Assembly (NCBI GenBank): GCA_019187185.1 | Contig: JABAQU010000019.1 | Coordinates: forward strand, 13,911 to 77,910 | Length of the DNA: 64,000 nt | From: Steroidobacteraceae bacterium | Lineage (GTDB): Bacteria; Pseudomonadota; Gammaproteobacteria; Steroidobacterales; Steroidobacteraceae | Direction: 5' to 3' | Shown here: one piece after another, positions 35,782 through 44,508 of the stretch | How the letters are laid out: every line of letters starts with the position of its first letter | Position numbering within the stretch: the first letter of the stretch is position 1 | Program-made: the position numbers and the translations under genes | Notes under the pieces: model-generated | What the model was told of the DNA's origin: nothing | The model's input: only the letters and a program-made list of their open reading frames with translations | Database searches by the model: none

Positions 35782-36743
35782 TCCGATGGCTCCGCGCCCT
35801 CGACCAGCGCATCGGTGAAGCTGCGCGCGTCGAACACGCCGAAGTCGTCGGCGCCCTCGCCGATGCCGATGTAGCGAATCGGCAGGCGCAACTGGCGCGC
35901 GATCGCGACGACGATGCCGCCCTTTGCCGTTCCGTCGAGCTTCGTCAGCGCGAGCCCGGTGACACCCATCGCCTCGTTGAACTCGCGCGCCTGCACGAGA
36001 GCGTTCTGGCCCTGGTTCGCGTCGAGCACGAGCAGCACCTCGTGCGGTGCGGATGGATCGGCGCGCTGGATCACGCGCTTGACCTTCTTCAGCTCGTCCA
36101 TCAGGTGCGCCTGGTTCTGCAGGCGTCCGGCCGTATCGCAGATCAGCACCTGGGTGCCACGCGAGCGGGCCGACTGCAGCGCGTCGAACACCACGGCGGC
36201 GGGGTCCGCGCCCGCCTGCTGCGCGACCATCGCGGCGCCGGTGCGGTCGGCCCACACGCCGAGCTGCTCGATGGCCGCGGCGCGAAAGGTGTCGCCCGCG
36301 GCGAGCACGACGCTCTTGCCGTCATCCCGCAGCTTTTGCGCGAGCTTGCCGATCGTCGTCGTCTTTCCCGAGCCGTTGACACCGACGACCAGCAGCACGA
36401 AGGGCCTGCGCGAACCACTGATGTCGAGCGGTTTCGCACAGGGCTCCAGGATCCCGAAGATGGCATTTTTCAGCGCATCGACCAGTGCGTCGACGTCGTC
36501 GAGTTCCTTGCGGCGAACGCTCTGCGCGAGCGATTCGAGGATCTCGTTGGTCGCCTCGACGCCGACGTCCGCGGTGAGGAGACGCGTCTCGAGCTCCTCG
36601 AGCGCCGCGCCGTCGATCGCGCGGCCGCGAAACAGGTTCGCGAGGTCGTACGACAGCCACGAATCCGGCTTGTTGAGCTTCGTGCGCAGGCGCCGGAAGA
36701 AGCCCTCGCGTGTACCGCCGTTGTCGCTGTCGATCGTCGCCAT
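35778..36743 (-). CDS. ftsY: Signal recognition particle receptor FtsY
   Basis: 321 residues with a short N-terminal stretch, then the N domain (about 15-95) and the SRP GTPase G domain: G1 VGVNGSGKTTT, DTFRAAAIEQL, DTAGRLQNQAHLM, TKLDGTAKGG, and the C-terminal GIGEGADDFGVFDARSF. It docks ribosome-SRP complexes at the membrane for cotranslational insertion. The acidic A domain of E. coli FtsY is almost absent, so membrane binding relies on the N domain. A TACAAT -10 box lies upstream at 36765-36770. It is the first gene of the ftsY-ftsE-ftsX transcript. Confidence 0.96.
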   Translation of the reverse strand: MATIDSDNGGTREGFFRRLRTKLNKPDSWLSYDLANLFRGRAIDGAALEELETRLLTADVGVEATNEILESLAQSVRRKELDDVDALVDALKNAIFGILEPCAKPLDISGSRRPFVLLVVGVNGSGKTTTIGKLAQKLRDDGKSVVLAAGDTFRAAAIEQLGVWADRTGAAMVAQQAGADPAAVVFDALQSARSRGTQVLICDTAGRLQNQAHLMDELKKVKRVIQRADPSAPHEVLLVLDANQGQNALVQAREFNEAMGVTGLALTKLDGTAKGGIVVAIARQLRLPIRYIGIGEGADDFGVFDARSFTDALVEGAEPSE

Positions 36744-36757
36744 GCTCTGCGTTCCCG

Positions 36758-36776
36758 TGCCGGCATTGTACCGGCA
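36758..36776 (-). promoter_or_regulatory. TACAAT -10 box inside an inverted repeat, before ftsY
   Basis: TGCCGG (36758-36763) and CCGGCA (36771-36776) flank CATTGTA, which on the minus strand contains TACAAT. The hexamer is 21 bases from the ftsY ATG. This is the same layout, a -10 within an inverted repeat, as before gcdH. No clear -35. Confidence 0.45.
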
Positions 36777-36809
36777 ACGCGGTGCGGCGATGCGGCGAAG
36801 CGCGCGCAG

Positions 36810-37079
36810 TTAGTCGATGCCGCGCGTTTCGCCGGTGACCACCACATAGGGCCGGATGTCGGCGAGCACTTGGCCGCGCATGCCCGGCACGCGCGCCAGG
36901 TCATCGACGGACCTGTAGGGCCGGTCGCGCATGATGAGGACCGAGCGCGCCGGGCCGATTCCCGGCAGCGTTTCGAGCTGCTCTCGGGTCGCGGTATCGA
37001 CGTTCCGGGAAAACGAGTCGGGGGGTGCGACGAGGCCCGCCGCGCCGCATGTAATCCCGGTCCTGCAATCCCATCCGCG
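36810..37079 (-). pseudogene. ComEA-like helix-hairpin-helix gene lacking a usable start
   Basis: The minus-strand frame encodes VDTATREQLETLPGIGPARS, then RDRPYRSVDDLARVPGMRGQ and DIRPYVVVTGETRGID before the TAA at 36810-36812. This is a clear ComEA-type DNA-binding HhH domain with two hairpins. No ATG, GTG or TTG opens the frame. ATG 37092-37094 is in frame but followed after three codons by TAG (37080-37082). A better ATG (37048-37050, AGGA nine bases upstream) is out of frame and would join only if one C were removed from the six-C run at 37020-37025. Either a sequencing or assembly error in the homopolymer, or a real frameshift. Confidence 0.7.
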
Positions 37080-37096
37080 CTACTCGCGCGCCATGC

Positions 37097-39148
37097 CTAG
37101 GGCTGCACGACCGCCGGATTCGTGATCGCGACGATCGTGCCGTTCGTGACCGCGAAGGTCACCGCCTGCGTCTGCATCTCGACGGTGGCGGGCAGGCTCG
37201 CGGTCGGATCGAGCAGCGAGGAGTGCACGCCCGCGGTGAAATTGACGTAGGCGCGCGACACCGGGTTCGGGCCGGGGGTGCTGACCTTCGTGAGGCCGCC
37301 GAGGTCGATCAGGCGCTGCGTCGCCGAATTCGGGATCACGGTGTCCCCGATCACCTGGTGCAGCAGGATCGGCTTTGCCGCGGCCGCCGCTTCGATGTAG
37401 TTGATCGGATCGCCCGCTTCGATGACGTTCTGCGCATCGCGGAAGAACTGGTTGTAGAGCGTCGTGCCAGGCACGAGCCCCTGCGCCTGCAGGCCCGCAT
37501 TGATGCGTGGGCCGAAAGTCGGCGAGTCCCGCAGCAGCTGCGTGATGAGCCCGCCCGGCACCGACAGCGTGGCCGTCTGCACCGCGGCCGACAGCGAGAG
37601 CCAGGGCACCGCGACGATGCTGCCGAGCGACTGGCCGACGAAATGGATGCGCGTCGCATCGATGTCGGACACGGCATCGCCCGTGAGATCGAGGTTGCCG
37701 ACGCTGCGCGCGAAGGTGAGGAGGTCGGCCGATGCCTCGCGCAGGTTGTCGCGCGCGGTGAGCAGGCTCGAGAGATTGATGAAGCTCGCGCCGGACGAAT
37801 CGATCACCCCGTCCGCGCCCGCGGCCCCCGTCGTGTTGTTCATCACGTCGAGGTTGAAGGTGCGCTCGTTCGCTGCCTGGTAGAGCGGGCTTGTCGTATC
37901 GGTGATGCCGTGCAGCGGCAGGTCGATCGCGACGACCACGAAACCCTGACCGGCGAACGAATCGGCGAGCCCGAGCATGTTGGTGCGATTGCCGGTGATG
38001 CCGTGCTGGAAGATCACGACCGGCCAGCCGTTCGCGGGCTTCGCGCGTCCCGACGCGGCGTTCGGCACGGTCGCAAGGAGCGGGACCGACAGCGTTTCGG
38101 TCGCGACCGGCACCGGATTGAATCGCGTGAGGAGCGTCGTGCCGCCGACAGGTGAGGGGTTGCCCTGCCAGTAACCGGTGAGCGGCGCGCTTTTCGACAG
38201 GTAGTACGGCAGCTGCAGGATGCCCGCATGGATGTCCGCGATGCCGGGCAGTGCAGGATTCACCTGGCTCGTGTTGAGCCCGGTGGCCTGCGCGACGATC
38301 GCATGGGCGGTAGCCCCGGCGGCGACCGCCGCGAGCGAGTCGCGCACGGAGCCCGTCGAGAAGCTGAACGACAGGATCACGTTCGCCGGGTTGATGCCGA
38401 CGGCTCCGGCGATCTGCATGTGCGCGCCGGTGAGCCGGCAGACACCATTCATCGTCGCATTGGTGATGCTCGGGCAATTCGCGCCGCCCGCCAGCGCGTT
38501 CTTGATCGTCGCGTAATCGCTGTCGGGCACCGCCGCTGCGCCGGCAGTATCCGTGATGCCGCTCGTCAGCAGCACGAGGTAGCCGTTGTTCGTCGCGCCC
38601 GTGCTCGGCACGAGCGGATGCAGCGGACGGATCTCGACGATCTGGTTGCCGACGCCCGCATCCGTGGCGAGGCCGACGCTGTAGTCGACGCCCGGAACGA
38701 GCACGCCGGCGACGCCGACGGTCGCCTTGGTCGTATTGTCGATGTTGACGCGCACGACGCGCACGCTCGCCGCAGTGAGCGATGCGGCGTCGACTGCGCC
38801 AGAAAAGCGGGCGCGGATCGGCGTGTTCACGCCGTAGCCGTCGATCGAATTGAGCGCGGCCTGGGCAGGGATGAGCGAGTTGGCGGGCTGGATGTTGAGC
38901 GTGCCGTCGGTTGTGCCCGAGAAGTACAGGTCCGTCGGGTAGGGCAACAGGCCCTGCGCCACCTGGAAGAGCGGATGCAGGGCGGTCGGCGAGGGCGGCA
39001 CGGTGCTGCCGCCCGGCAGGCTGCCGCTCGTCGTGTCGGTCGGTCCGATGTCGTCGCTGTCCATGCCCGATCCGCCGCTGCAGCCCGCGAGCAGCAGCAC
39101 GCCGGCCGCGACTGCCGGAAACAGGGACCTGCCGTGGATCGGGTTCAT
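37097..39148 (-). CDS. VolA/Pla-1/cef-type lipase lipoprotein
   Basis: 683 residues. The signal and lipobox LLLAGC (Cys23) lead to a Ser/Gly/Thr-rich linker, then a bacterial virulence-factor lipase N-terminal domain (about 55-310: GLLPYPTDLYFSGTTDGTLN, NTPIRARFSGAVDAASL). An alpha/beta hydrolase core follows, with oxyanion-side VVIFQHGITGNRTNM, nucleophile elbow HFVGQSLGSIV and a late His region (FTAGVHSSLLD). VolA is a surface lysophospholipase of Vibrio that releases fatty acids for uptake; this gene has the same layout. AGGGG precedes the ATG at 39148. It is divergent from rsmD, with 63 bases between starts. Confidence 0.9.
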   Translation of the reverse strand: MNPIHGRSLFPAVAAGVLLLAGCSGGSGMDSDDIGPTDTTSGSLPGGSTVPPSPTALHPLFQVAQGLLPYPTDLYFSGTTDGTLNIQPANSLIPAQAALNSIDGYGVNTPIRARFSGAVDAASLTAASVRVVRVNIDNTTKATVGVAGVLVPGVDYSVGLATDAGVGNQIVEIRPLHPLVPSTGATNNGYLVLLTSGITDTAGAAAVPDSDYATIKNALAGGANCPSITNATMNGVCRLTGAHMQIAGAVGINPANVILSFSFSTGSVRDSLAAVAAGATAHAIVAQATGLNTSQVNPALPGIADIHAGILQLPYYLSKSAPLTGYWQGNPSPVGGTTLLTRFNPVPVATETLSVPLLATVPNAASGRAKPANGWPVVIFQHGITGNRTNMLGLADSFAGQGFVVVAIDLPLHGITDTTSPLYQAANERTFNLDVMNNTTGAAGADGVIDSSGASFINLSSLLTARDNLREASADLLTFARSVGNLDLTGDAVSDIDATRIHFVGQSLGSIVAVPWLSLSAAVQTATLSVPGGLITQLLRDSPTFGPRINAGLQAQGLVPGTTLYNQFFRDAQNVIEAGDPINYIEAAAAAKPILLHQVIGDTVIPNSATQRLIDLGGLTKVSTPGPNPVSRAYVNFTAGVHSSLLDPTASLPATVEMQTQAVTFAVTNGTIVAITNPAVVQP

Positions 39149-39211
39149 GGAAATCCCCTCTCGATTCTCGTGCTCGTTCTGCGGTCGGCCACAGGTTACG
39201 CTTCCCCGATC

Positions 39212-39820
39212 GTGACCAGCAATAGCAGGCGGACGGCGCGACAATTGCGCGTCATCGGCGGTGAATGGCGCGGGCGACGCTGGCGTTTCCCGGCGAGCGA
39301 CGCCATACGTCCGACTCCCGACCGCGTGCGCGAGACGCTGTTCAACTGGCTGATGGGGCGCGTCGCCGGTGCGCGCGCGCTCGACCTGTTTGCCGGCAGT
39401 GGTGCGCTCGGGCTCGAGGCGCTGTCGCGAGGCGCCGCGCACGTCACGTTCGTCGAGCGGGACGCGCAAGCGGCGCGCGGCATCGAAGCGGCGCTCGCGG
39501 CGTTCGGCGGCACTCGCGGTGACGTGCACTGCGCGGATGCGCTGCAGTTCCTCGGGCGCGCTGCGCGGCCGTACGATCTCGTCTTCCTCGACCCGCCATT
39601 CGACAGCGATCTCGCCATGCGCGCCGCGGCGGCACTCGAGTCGGGCGGCTGGCTCGCGGACGATGCACGCATCTACCTCGAACTGCCCGCACGGACGCCG
39701 CTGCCGGGGGTGCCCGGTACCTGGCGGCCCCTGAAATCCGGGCGGGCCGGTGACGTCGGTTATCATCTGCTGGCACGCGCGGCGGCGAGCCGCGCAGACA
39801 GGGGAGCCATCGAAGCATGA
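39212..39820 (+). CDS. rsmD: 16S rRNA (guanine(966)-N(2))-methyltransferase RsmD
   Basis: 202 residues from GTG 39212. The RsmD signatures are [48 protein letters not shown] (AdoMet site) and the catalytic FLDPPFD (D-P-P-F). It methylates G966 of 16S rRNA in the 30S subunit. The frame is open far upstream to 38228, but that part is antisense to the lipase and lacks rsmD homology, so the GTG is preferred despite no strong Shine-Dalgarno sequence. It overlaps coaD by ATGA, the common gammaproteobacterial pairing. Confidence 0.93.
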   Translation: MTSNSRRTARQLRVIGGEWRGRRWRFPASDAIRPTPDRVRETLFNWLMGRVAGARALDLFAGSGALGLEALSRGAAHVTFVERDAQAARGIEAALAAFGGTRGDVHCADALQFLGRAARPYDLVFLDPPFDSDLAMRAAAALESGGWLADDARIYLELPARTPLPGVPGTWRPLKSGRAGDVGYHLLARAAASRADRGAIEA

Positions 39821-40302
39821 AGCGCCACGCGGTCTATCCGGGCACATTCGATCCGATCACGAACGGGCACCAGGATCTCGTGCGTCGAGCGGCGAGCATC
39901 TTCGCCCGTGTCGTCGTCGCCGTCGCGGCGAATCCCAACAAGACGCCGCTGTTCACGGTCGACCGGCGGGTCGAACTCGCGCGCCAGGTGCTGGCCGACG
40001 TCCCGAATGTCGAGGTGATGGGCTATGCGGGCCTCACGATCGACTTTGCGCGCGAGCACGGCCTCTCGGTGATCGTGCGGGGCCTGCGTGCGGTGTCGGA
40101 CTTCGAATTCGAGTTCCAGCTCGCGAACATGACGCGCCACCTGTCGAGCGAGGTCGAGACCGTGTTCATGACTCCGCAGGAGCAGTTCACGTTCATTTCC
40201 TCCTCGCTGGTGCGCGAAATCGCCCTGCTCGGGGGCGACGTGCACGAGTTCGTGCACCCGGTGGTGGCCGAGGCGCTGCGCACGCAACGGCGGGTTCCGT
40301 GA
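39817..40302 (+). CDS. coaD: Phosphopantetheine adenylyltransferase
   Basis: 161 residues, full length. The nucleotidyltransferase motifs are [14 protein letters not shown] (T/HxGH) and [10 protein letters not shown] (ISSS-x-x-R). [20 protein letters not shown] is the conserved substrate-binding segment. It adenylates 4'-phosphopantetheine to dephospho-CoA, the penultimate step of CoA synthesis; coaBC at 46326 supplies an earlier step. The ATG overlaps the rsmD stop and the stop overlaps the ggt GTG. Confidence 0.97.
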   Translation: MKRHAVYPGTFDPITNGHQDLVRRAASIFARVVVAVAANPNKTPLFTVDRRVELARQVLADVPNVEVMGYAGLTIDFAREHGLSVIVRGLRAVSDFEFEFQLANMTRHLSSEVETVFMTPQEQFTFISSSLVREIALLGGDVHEFVHPVVAEALRTQRRVP

Positions 40303-41999
40303 GCGCACACGCGCCACGTCGCGCGCCACGCTGGTTTGCCGCGCTCGCACTCGTCCTCGCGGCGTGCATCGCGGGGCCGCTTGCCGCGCAGGTCCGCACG
40401 CCGGGCCGTGCCGCGATCGCGACCGCACACCCGCTCGCGACGGCGGCCGGTCACGAGATCCTCGCCAAGGGCGGCAACGCTTTCGATGCGGCGATCGCCG
40501 TCACGGCGGCGCTCGCGGTCGTCGAGCCGACCGGCTCGGGCCTCACCGGCGGCGGCTTCTACCTGTTGCATCGGGCGAGCGATGCGCGCGACGTGATGAT
40601 CGACGCGCGCGAGAAGGCGCCGCTCGCCGCGACGCGCGACATGTTCCTCGGGCCGGACGGCAATCCCGTTCCCGGCCTGTCGCTGAACAGCGCACTCGCC
40701 GCCGGTATCTCGGGCGAGCCTGCGGGCATGGAGCAACTCGCCCTGCACTACGGCCGGTTGCCGCTCGCGGTCAGTCTCGCGCCGGCGATCCGCCTCGCGC
40801 GTGAAGGTTTCCCGGTCTACACGCGGCTGCACGCGAACATCGAGCGCAAGCGCGCCGTGTTCGCGAAGCAGAAGGAAGCCGCACAGGTCTGGTTGCGGGG
40901 CGGCAGGACGCCCGCGATCGGCACGATCATCCGCCAGCCGCAGCTCGCGCGGACACTCGAGGCGCTCGCGAAGCACGGCATGCGCGATTTCTACGAGGGC
41001 GGAGTGTCGCGCCAGCTCGTCGCGGGCGTGCGCAAGCTCGGCGGAATCTGGACTGCCGAGGACCTCGCGGCCTATCGCATCGTCGAGCGCGCGCCGGTCG
41101 TCGGCGAGTATCGCGGTGCACGCATCGTGTCATCGACGCCGCCGGCAGCCGGCGGTGTCGTGCTGGTCGAAGCGCTCAATATCCTCTCGGGCTACGATCT
41201 CGCGCGCCTCGACGCCGCGACGCGCACGCACCTCGTCATCGAATCCATGCAGCGCGCCTACCGTGATCGTGCCGTGTGGCTCGGTGATCCGGACTTCGTC
41301 GCGATGCCGATCGCGACCCTCATCCATCCCTACTATGCCGCGGGGCTGCGCGCGTCGATCCGGCTCGATCGCGCAATGCCGAGCGCCGACCTGCCCGGTG
41401 TCGAAGCGGCGCCCCAGGGCCCGCAGACGACGCATTTCTCGATCCTCGATGCCGAGGGCAATCGCGTCGCCTGCACGATCACGCTCAACTTCTATTTCGG
41501 CTCGGGTCTCGTCGTGCCCGGCACGGGGCTGTTCCTCAACGATGAAATGGACGATTTCGTGTCGAAGGCGGGCGTGCCGAACGGCTTCAGCCTCGTCGGT
41601 GGCGCGCCGAACGAGATCGCGCCGGGCAAGCGCATGCTGTCGTCGTCGACACCGACTTTCGTCGAGGGCCCGCGCGGCCTCATGATCGCCGGCAGCCCCG
41701 GTGGCAGCTACATCACGAGCATGGCCCTCCTCGCCACGCTCGACTTCCTCGACGGCAAGAGTGCGGCGCAGATCGTCGCGGCGCCGCGCATCCATCACCA
41801 GTACCTGCCGGACGTCCTGCAATACGAACCGGGAGCGCTCGATGCCGCGGAAATCGCCGCACTCGGCAAGCTCGGCTATCGGCTGCGCGAATCGACGCGG
41901 CGCTGGGGGAACATGCAGGTAGTCACGTGGGATTACGCGAGCGGCCGCGTCGAGGCCGCATCCGATCCGCGGGGCGAAGGTGAAGGACAGGTCTACTGA
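40299..41999 (+). CDS. ggt: Gamma-glutamyltransferase
   Basis: 566 residues with an N-terminal signal (about 1-27), so periplasmic. It spans the whole Ntn-hydrolase precursor: a large subunit, then the autocleavage site before [12 protein letters not shown], whose first Thr (about residue 377) becomes the nucleophile, and the small subunit ([28 protein letters not shown]) with the substrate-binding serines and glycines. It cleaves glutathione and other gamma-glutamyl compounds. The GTG start shares GTGA with the coaD stop. The frame continues upstream to 39750 as a shadow of coaD. Confidence 0.94.
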   Translation: MSAHAPRRAPRWFAALALVLAACIAGPLAAQVRTPGRAAIATAHPLATAAGHEILAKGGNAFDAAIAVTAALAVVEPTGSGLTGGGFYLLHRASDARDVMIDAREKAPLAATRDMFLGPDGNPVPGLSLNSALAAGISGEPAGMEQLALHYGRLPLAVSLAPAIRLAREGFPVYTRLHANIERKRAVFAKQKEAAQVWLRGGRTPAIGTIIRQPQLARTLEALAKHGMRDFYEGGVSRQLVAGVRKLGGIWTAEDLAAYRIVERAPVVGEYRGARIVSSTPPAAGGVVLVEALNILSGYDLARLDAATRTHLVIESMQRAYRDRAVWLGDPDFVAMPIATLIHPYYAAGLRASIRLDRAMPSADLPGVEAAPQGPQTTHFSILDAEGNRVACTITLNFYFGSGLVVPGTGLFLNDEMDDFVSKAGVPNGFSLVGGAPNEIAPGKRMLSSSTPTFVEGPRGLMIAGSPGGSYITSMALLATLDFLDGKSAAQIVAAPRIHHQYLPDVLQYEPGALDAAEIAALGKLGYRLRESTRRWGNMQVVTWDYASGRVEAASDPRGEGEGQVY

Positions 42000-42381
42000 T
42001 GCGATCGAGCGCGGGCTCGAAGGCAGTTGGCTGCCGACTGCAGCGTATGTAGCGGACCGGGAAGTGCCGGTCGGGGAACTGCGCGTCGCGCGCCTCGACC
42101 TGCGCGCGGGGCGTTACGAGATCCGCGACCGCAGCGGCACGGTCGTCGACAGCGGCGGCTACCGCATCGATGCCGCCGTGTCGCCCCTCGTGATGGACAT
42201 GATCGGGGTCGAAGGCCCCCATGCGGGTTGCAAGCTCGAGGCGATCATCACGCTCGACGGCGACACGCTCACCGTTTGCTACGACCTCGACGGGGAGGCG
42301 CGGCCCGAGTCGATGGAGCCCGACGACGACCAGCTGCTGCTGCGGATTTCCTACGAACGCGACCTGCGGCGGCCTTCCTGA
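41980..42381 (+). CDS. TIGR03067-like lipocalin-type small protein
   Basis: 133 residues. The pattern LEGSWLPTAAYVADREVP, GRYEIRDRSGTVVDSGGYRI, MDMIGVEGPHAG and AIITLDGDTLTVCYDLDG is that of TIGR03067, a small beta-barrel-like domain of unknown role. There is no signal peptide. The GTG start at 41980 overlaps the end of ggt by 20 bases, so it is probably translated by coupling. Its 3' end is overlapped by 113 bases by the convergent glycosylase gene. It may encode a small ligand-binding protein; nothing else indicates its function. Confidence 0.78.
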   Translation: MKDRSTDAIERGLEGSWLPTAAYVADREVPVGELRVARLDLRAGRYEIRDRSGTVVDSGGYRIDAAVSPLVMDMIGVEGPHAGCKLEAIITLDGDTLTVCYDLDGEARPESMEPDDDQLLLRISYERDLRRPS

Positions 42382-43030
42382 CGATCCGCACGCCGCGCGT
42401 CCTGGCGCACGGCGCGGGCAGGCGGTCGTCGCGTGCAAGGTCGACGGCGCGCCACAGGTACCACGCCGCCGCCGAACGATACGGGGCCCAGCGCTCGCCG
42501 AACGCCGCGAGCGCGCGCGGCGTCGGCAGGCCGCGCAGCCCGTAGGCGAGCCGAAAGCCGTTGCGCACGCCGAAATCGTCGACGGGCAGTACGTCCGGGC
42601 GCCCGAGCTGAAACATCAGCAACATCTCGACGGTCCAGCGTCCGATGCCGCGCACCTGCGTGAGCCGCGCGACGATTGCCTCGTCGTCGAGCGCCACGAG
42701 CGCGTCGCTGTCCGGCACGATCCCGCTCGCGGTCTTCGCCGCGAGATCCTTGAGGCTCGCGATCTTCGCGAACGACAGGCCGACCGCGCGCAACTCGTGG
42801 TCGGGGCGGGCGAGCACGGCGCCGGGCGCCGGGAACGGCTCGTTGCCGAAGAGCGCGATGAAACGCTGCAGGATGCGATTGGCGACGATGCCGTTCAGCT
42901 GCTGGTGCGTGATCGCGCGTGCGAGCGATTCGAACGGCGAACGGGACGCCTCGACTTCGAGCCGATAGGGCCCCGCCGCGCGCATCAACGCCGCCATCAC
43001 CGGATCACACTTTGCGAAGTGACGCTTCAT
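42269..43030 (-). CDS. DNA-3-methyladenine glycosylase (AlkA-like), with antisense-derived tail
   Basis: 253 residues. The HhH-GPD glycosylase fold is present: SPFESLARAITHQQLNG, ARLTQVRGIGRWTVEMLLMF and PVDDFGVRNGFRLAYG with the catalytic Asp. It removes alkylated bases in base-excision repair. Typical members end near residue 210; here residues about 217-253 are an Arg/Ala/Pro-rich tail that is antisense to the TIGR03067 gene, so the stop has probably moved. The start shares ATGA (43027-43030) with the mutM stop, making a two-gene repair operon. The long frame to 44017 is an artefact. Confidence 0.88.
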   Translation of the reverse strand: MKRHFAKCDPVMAALMRAAGPYRLEVEASRSPFESLARAITHQQLNGIVANRILQRFIALFGNEPFPAPGAVLARPDHELRAVGLSFAKIASLKDLAAKTASGIVPDSDALVALDDEAIVARLTQVRGIGRWTVEMLLMFQLGRPDVLPVDDFGVRNGFRLAYGLRGLPTPRALAAFGERWAPYRSAAAWYLWRAVDLARDDRLPAPCARTRGVRIVRKAAAGRVRRKSAAAAGRRRAPSTRAAPPRRGRSKR

Positions 43031-43842
43031 CGCTGGCACTGCGGGCACCAGTACGTCGCTCGCTGGCCCTGCATCCGCCGCCGGATCGGCGTGCGGCAGC
43101 GCCGGCAGGGCAGGCCCGCGCGCTCGTAGACGTAAAGCTTCTGCCTGAAATAGCCGGGCGAGCCGTCCGCACCGACGTAATCGCGCAATGTCGTTCCGCC
43201 GGCCTTCACGGCCCCGGCGAGCACCCCGCGGATCGCGCGCACGAGCCGCGCGATGTCGTTTCGCGTGAGGCGCCGTGCCTCGCGTCCCGGGCGAATGCGT
43301 GCACGGAACAGCGCCTCGCTCGCGTAGATGTTGCCGACGCCGACGACGAGTCGCGCGTTCATGATGAGCTGCTTGATGGCCACGCGCCGGCGGCGCGTGG
43401 CGCGCCAGAGGTAATCGGCATCGAATCCCGCGTCCAGCGGCTCCGGCGCGAGCGGGGCGAGCAGCGGATGATGCGCGGGATCGGCCTCGGTGTAGAGGAG
43501 GCTGCCGAAGCGGCGCGGGTCGTTGAAGCGCAGCGCGGTCCCCGAGTCGAGCACGACGTCGAAATGATCGTGTCTCGCGCGCGGCGTTTCGGCCGGCAAT
43601 ACGCGCAGGCTGCCCGACATGCCGAGGTGCAGCAGCAACGTGCCGGTCTCGAGTTCGAGGAGCAGGTATTTCGCGCGCCGGCCGGCGCGTACGACGCGCT
43701 GGCCCGCAATGCGCGCCGGCAGGCGCGCATCGATGGGCCAGCGCAGGCGCGGCTCGCTCACCGTGAGCGCGCGGATGCGGCGCCCGACGACGTGCGGCTC
43801 GATGCCGCGGCGGGTGGTTTCGACCTCGGGGAGTTCCGGCAT
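43027..43842 (-). CDS. mutM: Formamidopyrimidine-DNA glycosylase
   Basis: 271 residues starting PELPEVETTRRGI after the initiator Met, so the catalytic Pro2 and Glu3 are present. The H2TH region follows (AIKQLIMNARLVVGVGNIYA), then the C-terminal zinc finger CRRC ... CPQC. It excises 8-oxoguanine and Fapy lesions. ATG at 43842 is chosen because the family must begin MPELPEVE. It is cotranscribed with the alkylated-base glycosylase that overlaps its stop. Confidence 0.96.
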   Translation of the reverse strand: MPELPEVETTRRGIEPHVVGRRIRALTVSEPRLRWPIDARLPARIAGQRVVRAGRRAKYLLLELETGTLLLHLGMSGSLRVLPAETPRARHDHFDVVLDSGTALRFNDPRRFGSLLYTEADPAHHPLLAPLAPEPLDAGFDADYLWRATRRRRVAIKQLIMNARLVVGVGNIYASEALFRARIRPGREARRLTRNDIARLVRAIRGVLAGAVKAGGTTLRDYVGADGSPGYFRQKLYVYERAGLPCRRCRTPIRRRMQGQRATYWCPQCQR

Positions 43843-43856
43843 GGGAGAAGACGGCA

Positions 43857-44035
43857 AGCCAATGGCCGGTAGCATATAGCGGATAGCCGGACGCGTCGGC
43901 ACGGCTCGTCGCCCAAGGTGCAGGCAGCGGCCAGGCTGCGGGCGTGCCCGATCGCCACCCCAAAAAAAACGCCGCGGCGAGGGGCCGCGGCGCTTCTGGC
44001 CATGAGCTGAAAGCCATCAGCTCTGAGCTGTCAGC
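43857..44035. repeat. Low-complexity intergenic repeat patch
   Basis: The 193-base gap between mutM and rpmG holds short reused words: GGCCGGTAGCATATAGCGGATAG (43866-43888) and GAGCTGAAAGCCATCAGCTCTGAGCTGTCAGCTC (44004-44037). Fragments such as CGCTAT, GGCCAT, GCCATCAGCT and TGGCCATGAGCTG recur at 34024-34132 on the other strand. The rpmB-rpmG terminator is embedded in it. No coding potential. Confidence 0.5.
43962..43992 (-). terminator. Rho-independent terminator of rpmB-rpmG
   Basis: On the minus strand a perfect 8-bp stem (CGCCGCGG, loop CCCCTCG, CCGCGGCG) is followed by eight T residues (complement of 43962-43969). It lies about 45 bases past the rpmG stop. Confidence 0.9.
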
Positions 44036-44191
44036 TCACTTGATCTTGGTTTCCTTGTACGCCACGTGCTTGCGCACGAACGGGTCGTACTTCTTCGTCT
44101 CCATTTTCTCCGGATGGAGGCGCTTGTTCTTCATCGTCACGTAGAAGTGTCCCGTGCCCGCGGACGACAGCAGCTTGATCTTCTCACGCAT
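44036..44191 (-). CDS. rpmG: 50S ribosomal protein L33
   Basis: 51 residues beginning [17 protein letters not shown] and ending VAYKETKIK, with [20 protein letters not shown] in the middle: the full L33 sequence. It has no CxxC pairs, so it is the zinc-free (C-) form and not a zinc-limitation marker. GAGGAG lies nine bases before the ATG. It follows rpmB by 13 bases in the conserved rpmB-rpmG order and ends at the terminator at 43962. Confidence 0.97.
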   Translation of the reverse strand: MREKIKLLSSAGTGHFYVTMKNKRLHPEKMETKKYDPFVRKHVAYKETKIK

Positions 44192-44204
44192 GGCGCACTA
44201 CTCC

Positions 44205-44441
44205 TCAGATCTTCTCGCCCTTGGCACGCAGACCGGCGACGACGGCGTCGATGCCGTTCTTCTCGATCGTGCGCAGGCCGCGGGTCGTGACGCGCAGACT
44301 GATCCAGCGCTTCTCGTCTTCCAGCCAGAAGCGCTGGGCGTGCAGGTTCGGCAGGAAGCGGCGGCGCTTCTTGTTGTTCGCATGCGAGACGCGGTTGCCG
44401 ACGGTCGGCCGCTTGCCGGTGATTTCGCAGACGCGGGACAT
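44205..44441 (-). CDS. rpmB: 50S ribosomal protein L28
   Basis: 78 residues, [20 protein letters not shown] at the start, then [17 protein letters not shown] and [18 protein letters not shown], matching L28 along its whole length. ATG 44441 is fixed by the conserved N-terminus; the longer frame to 44678 is spurious. A strong sigma-70 promoter lies at 44509-44537 and a leader hairpin at 44477-44496. Confidence 0.97.
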   Translation of the reverse strand: MSRVCEITGKRPTVGNRVSHANNKKRRRFLPNLHAQRFWLEDEKRWISLRVTTRGLRTIEKNGIDAVVAGLRAKGEKI

Positions 44442-44476
44442 GGTAAGGCCTCGAAATTCAGTAACTTGGGGGCGGT

Positions 44477-44496
44477 CCACGGGCTTTCGCCCACGG
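44477..44496 (-). promoter_or_regulatory. Leader hairpin with GNRA loop, rpmB mRNA
   Basis: On the minus strand CCGTGGGC, GAAA, GCCCGTGG forms an 8-bp stem (two G-T pairs) closed by a GAAA tetraloop. It lies in the 5' leader between the rpmB promoter and ATG. Ribosomal protein operons often carry such leaders for autoregulation, but L28 control through this element is only inferred. Confidence 0.4.
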
Positions 44497-44508
44497 AAAA
44501 GGACCGGC

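Noticed and set aside
38228-39211. Upstream extension of the rsmD reading frame
   Set aside because: The extra 328 codons are antisense to the lipase and lack RsmD similarity; the GTG at 39212 matches the family start.
44036-44191. L33 as a zinc-responsive paralogue
   Set aside because: It is already the cysteine-free form in the standard rpmB-rpmG position; no Zur site was seen.
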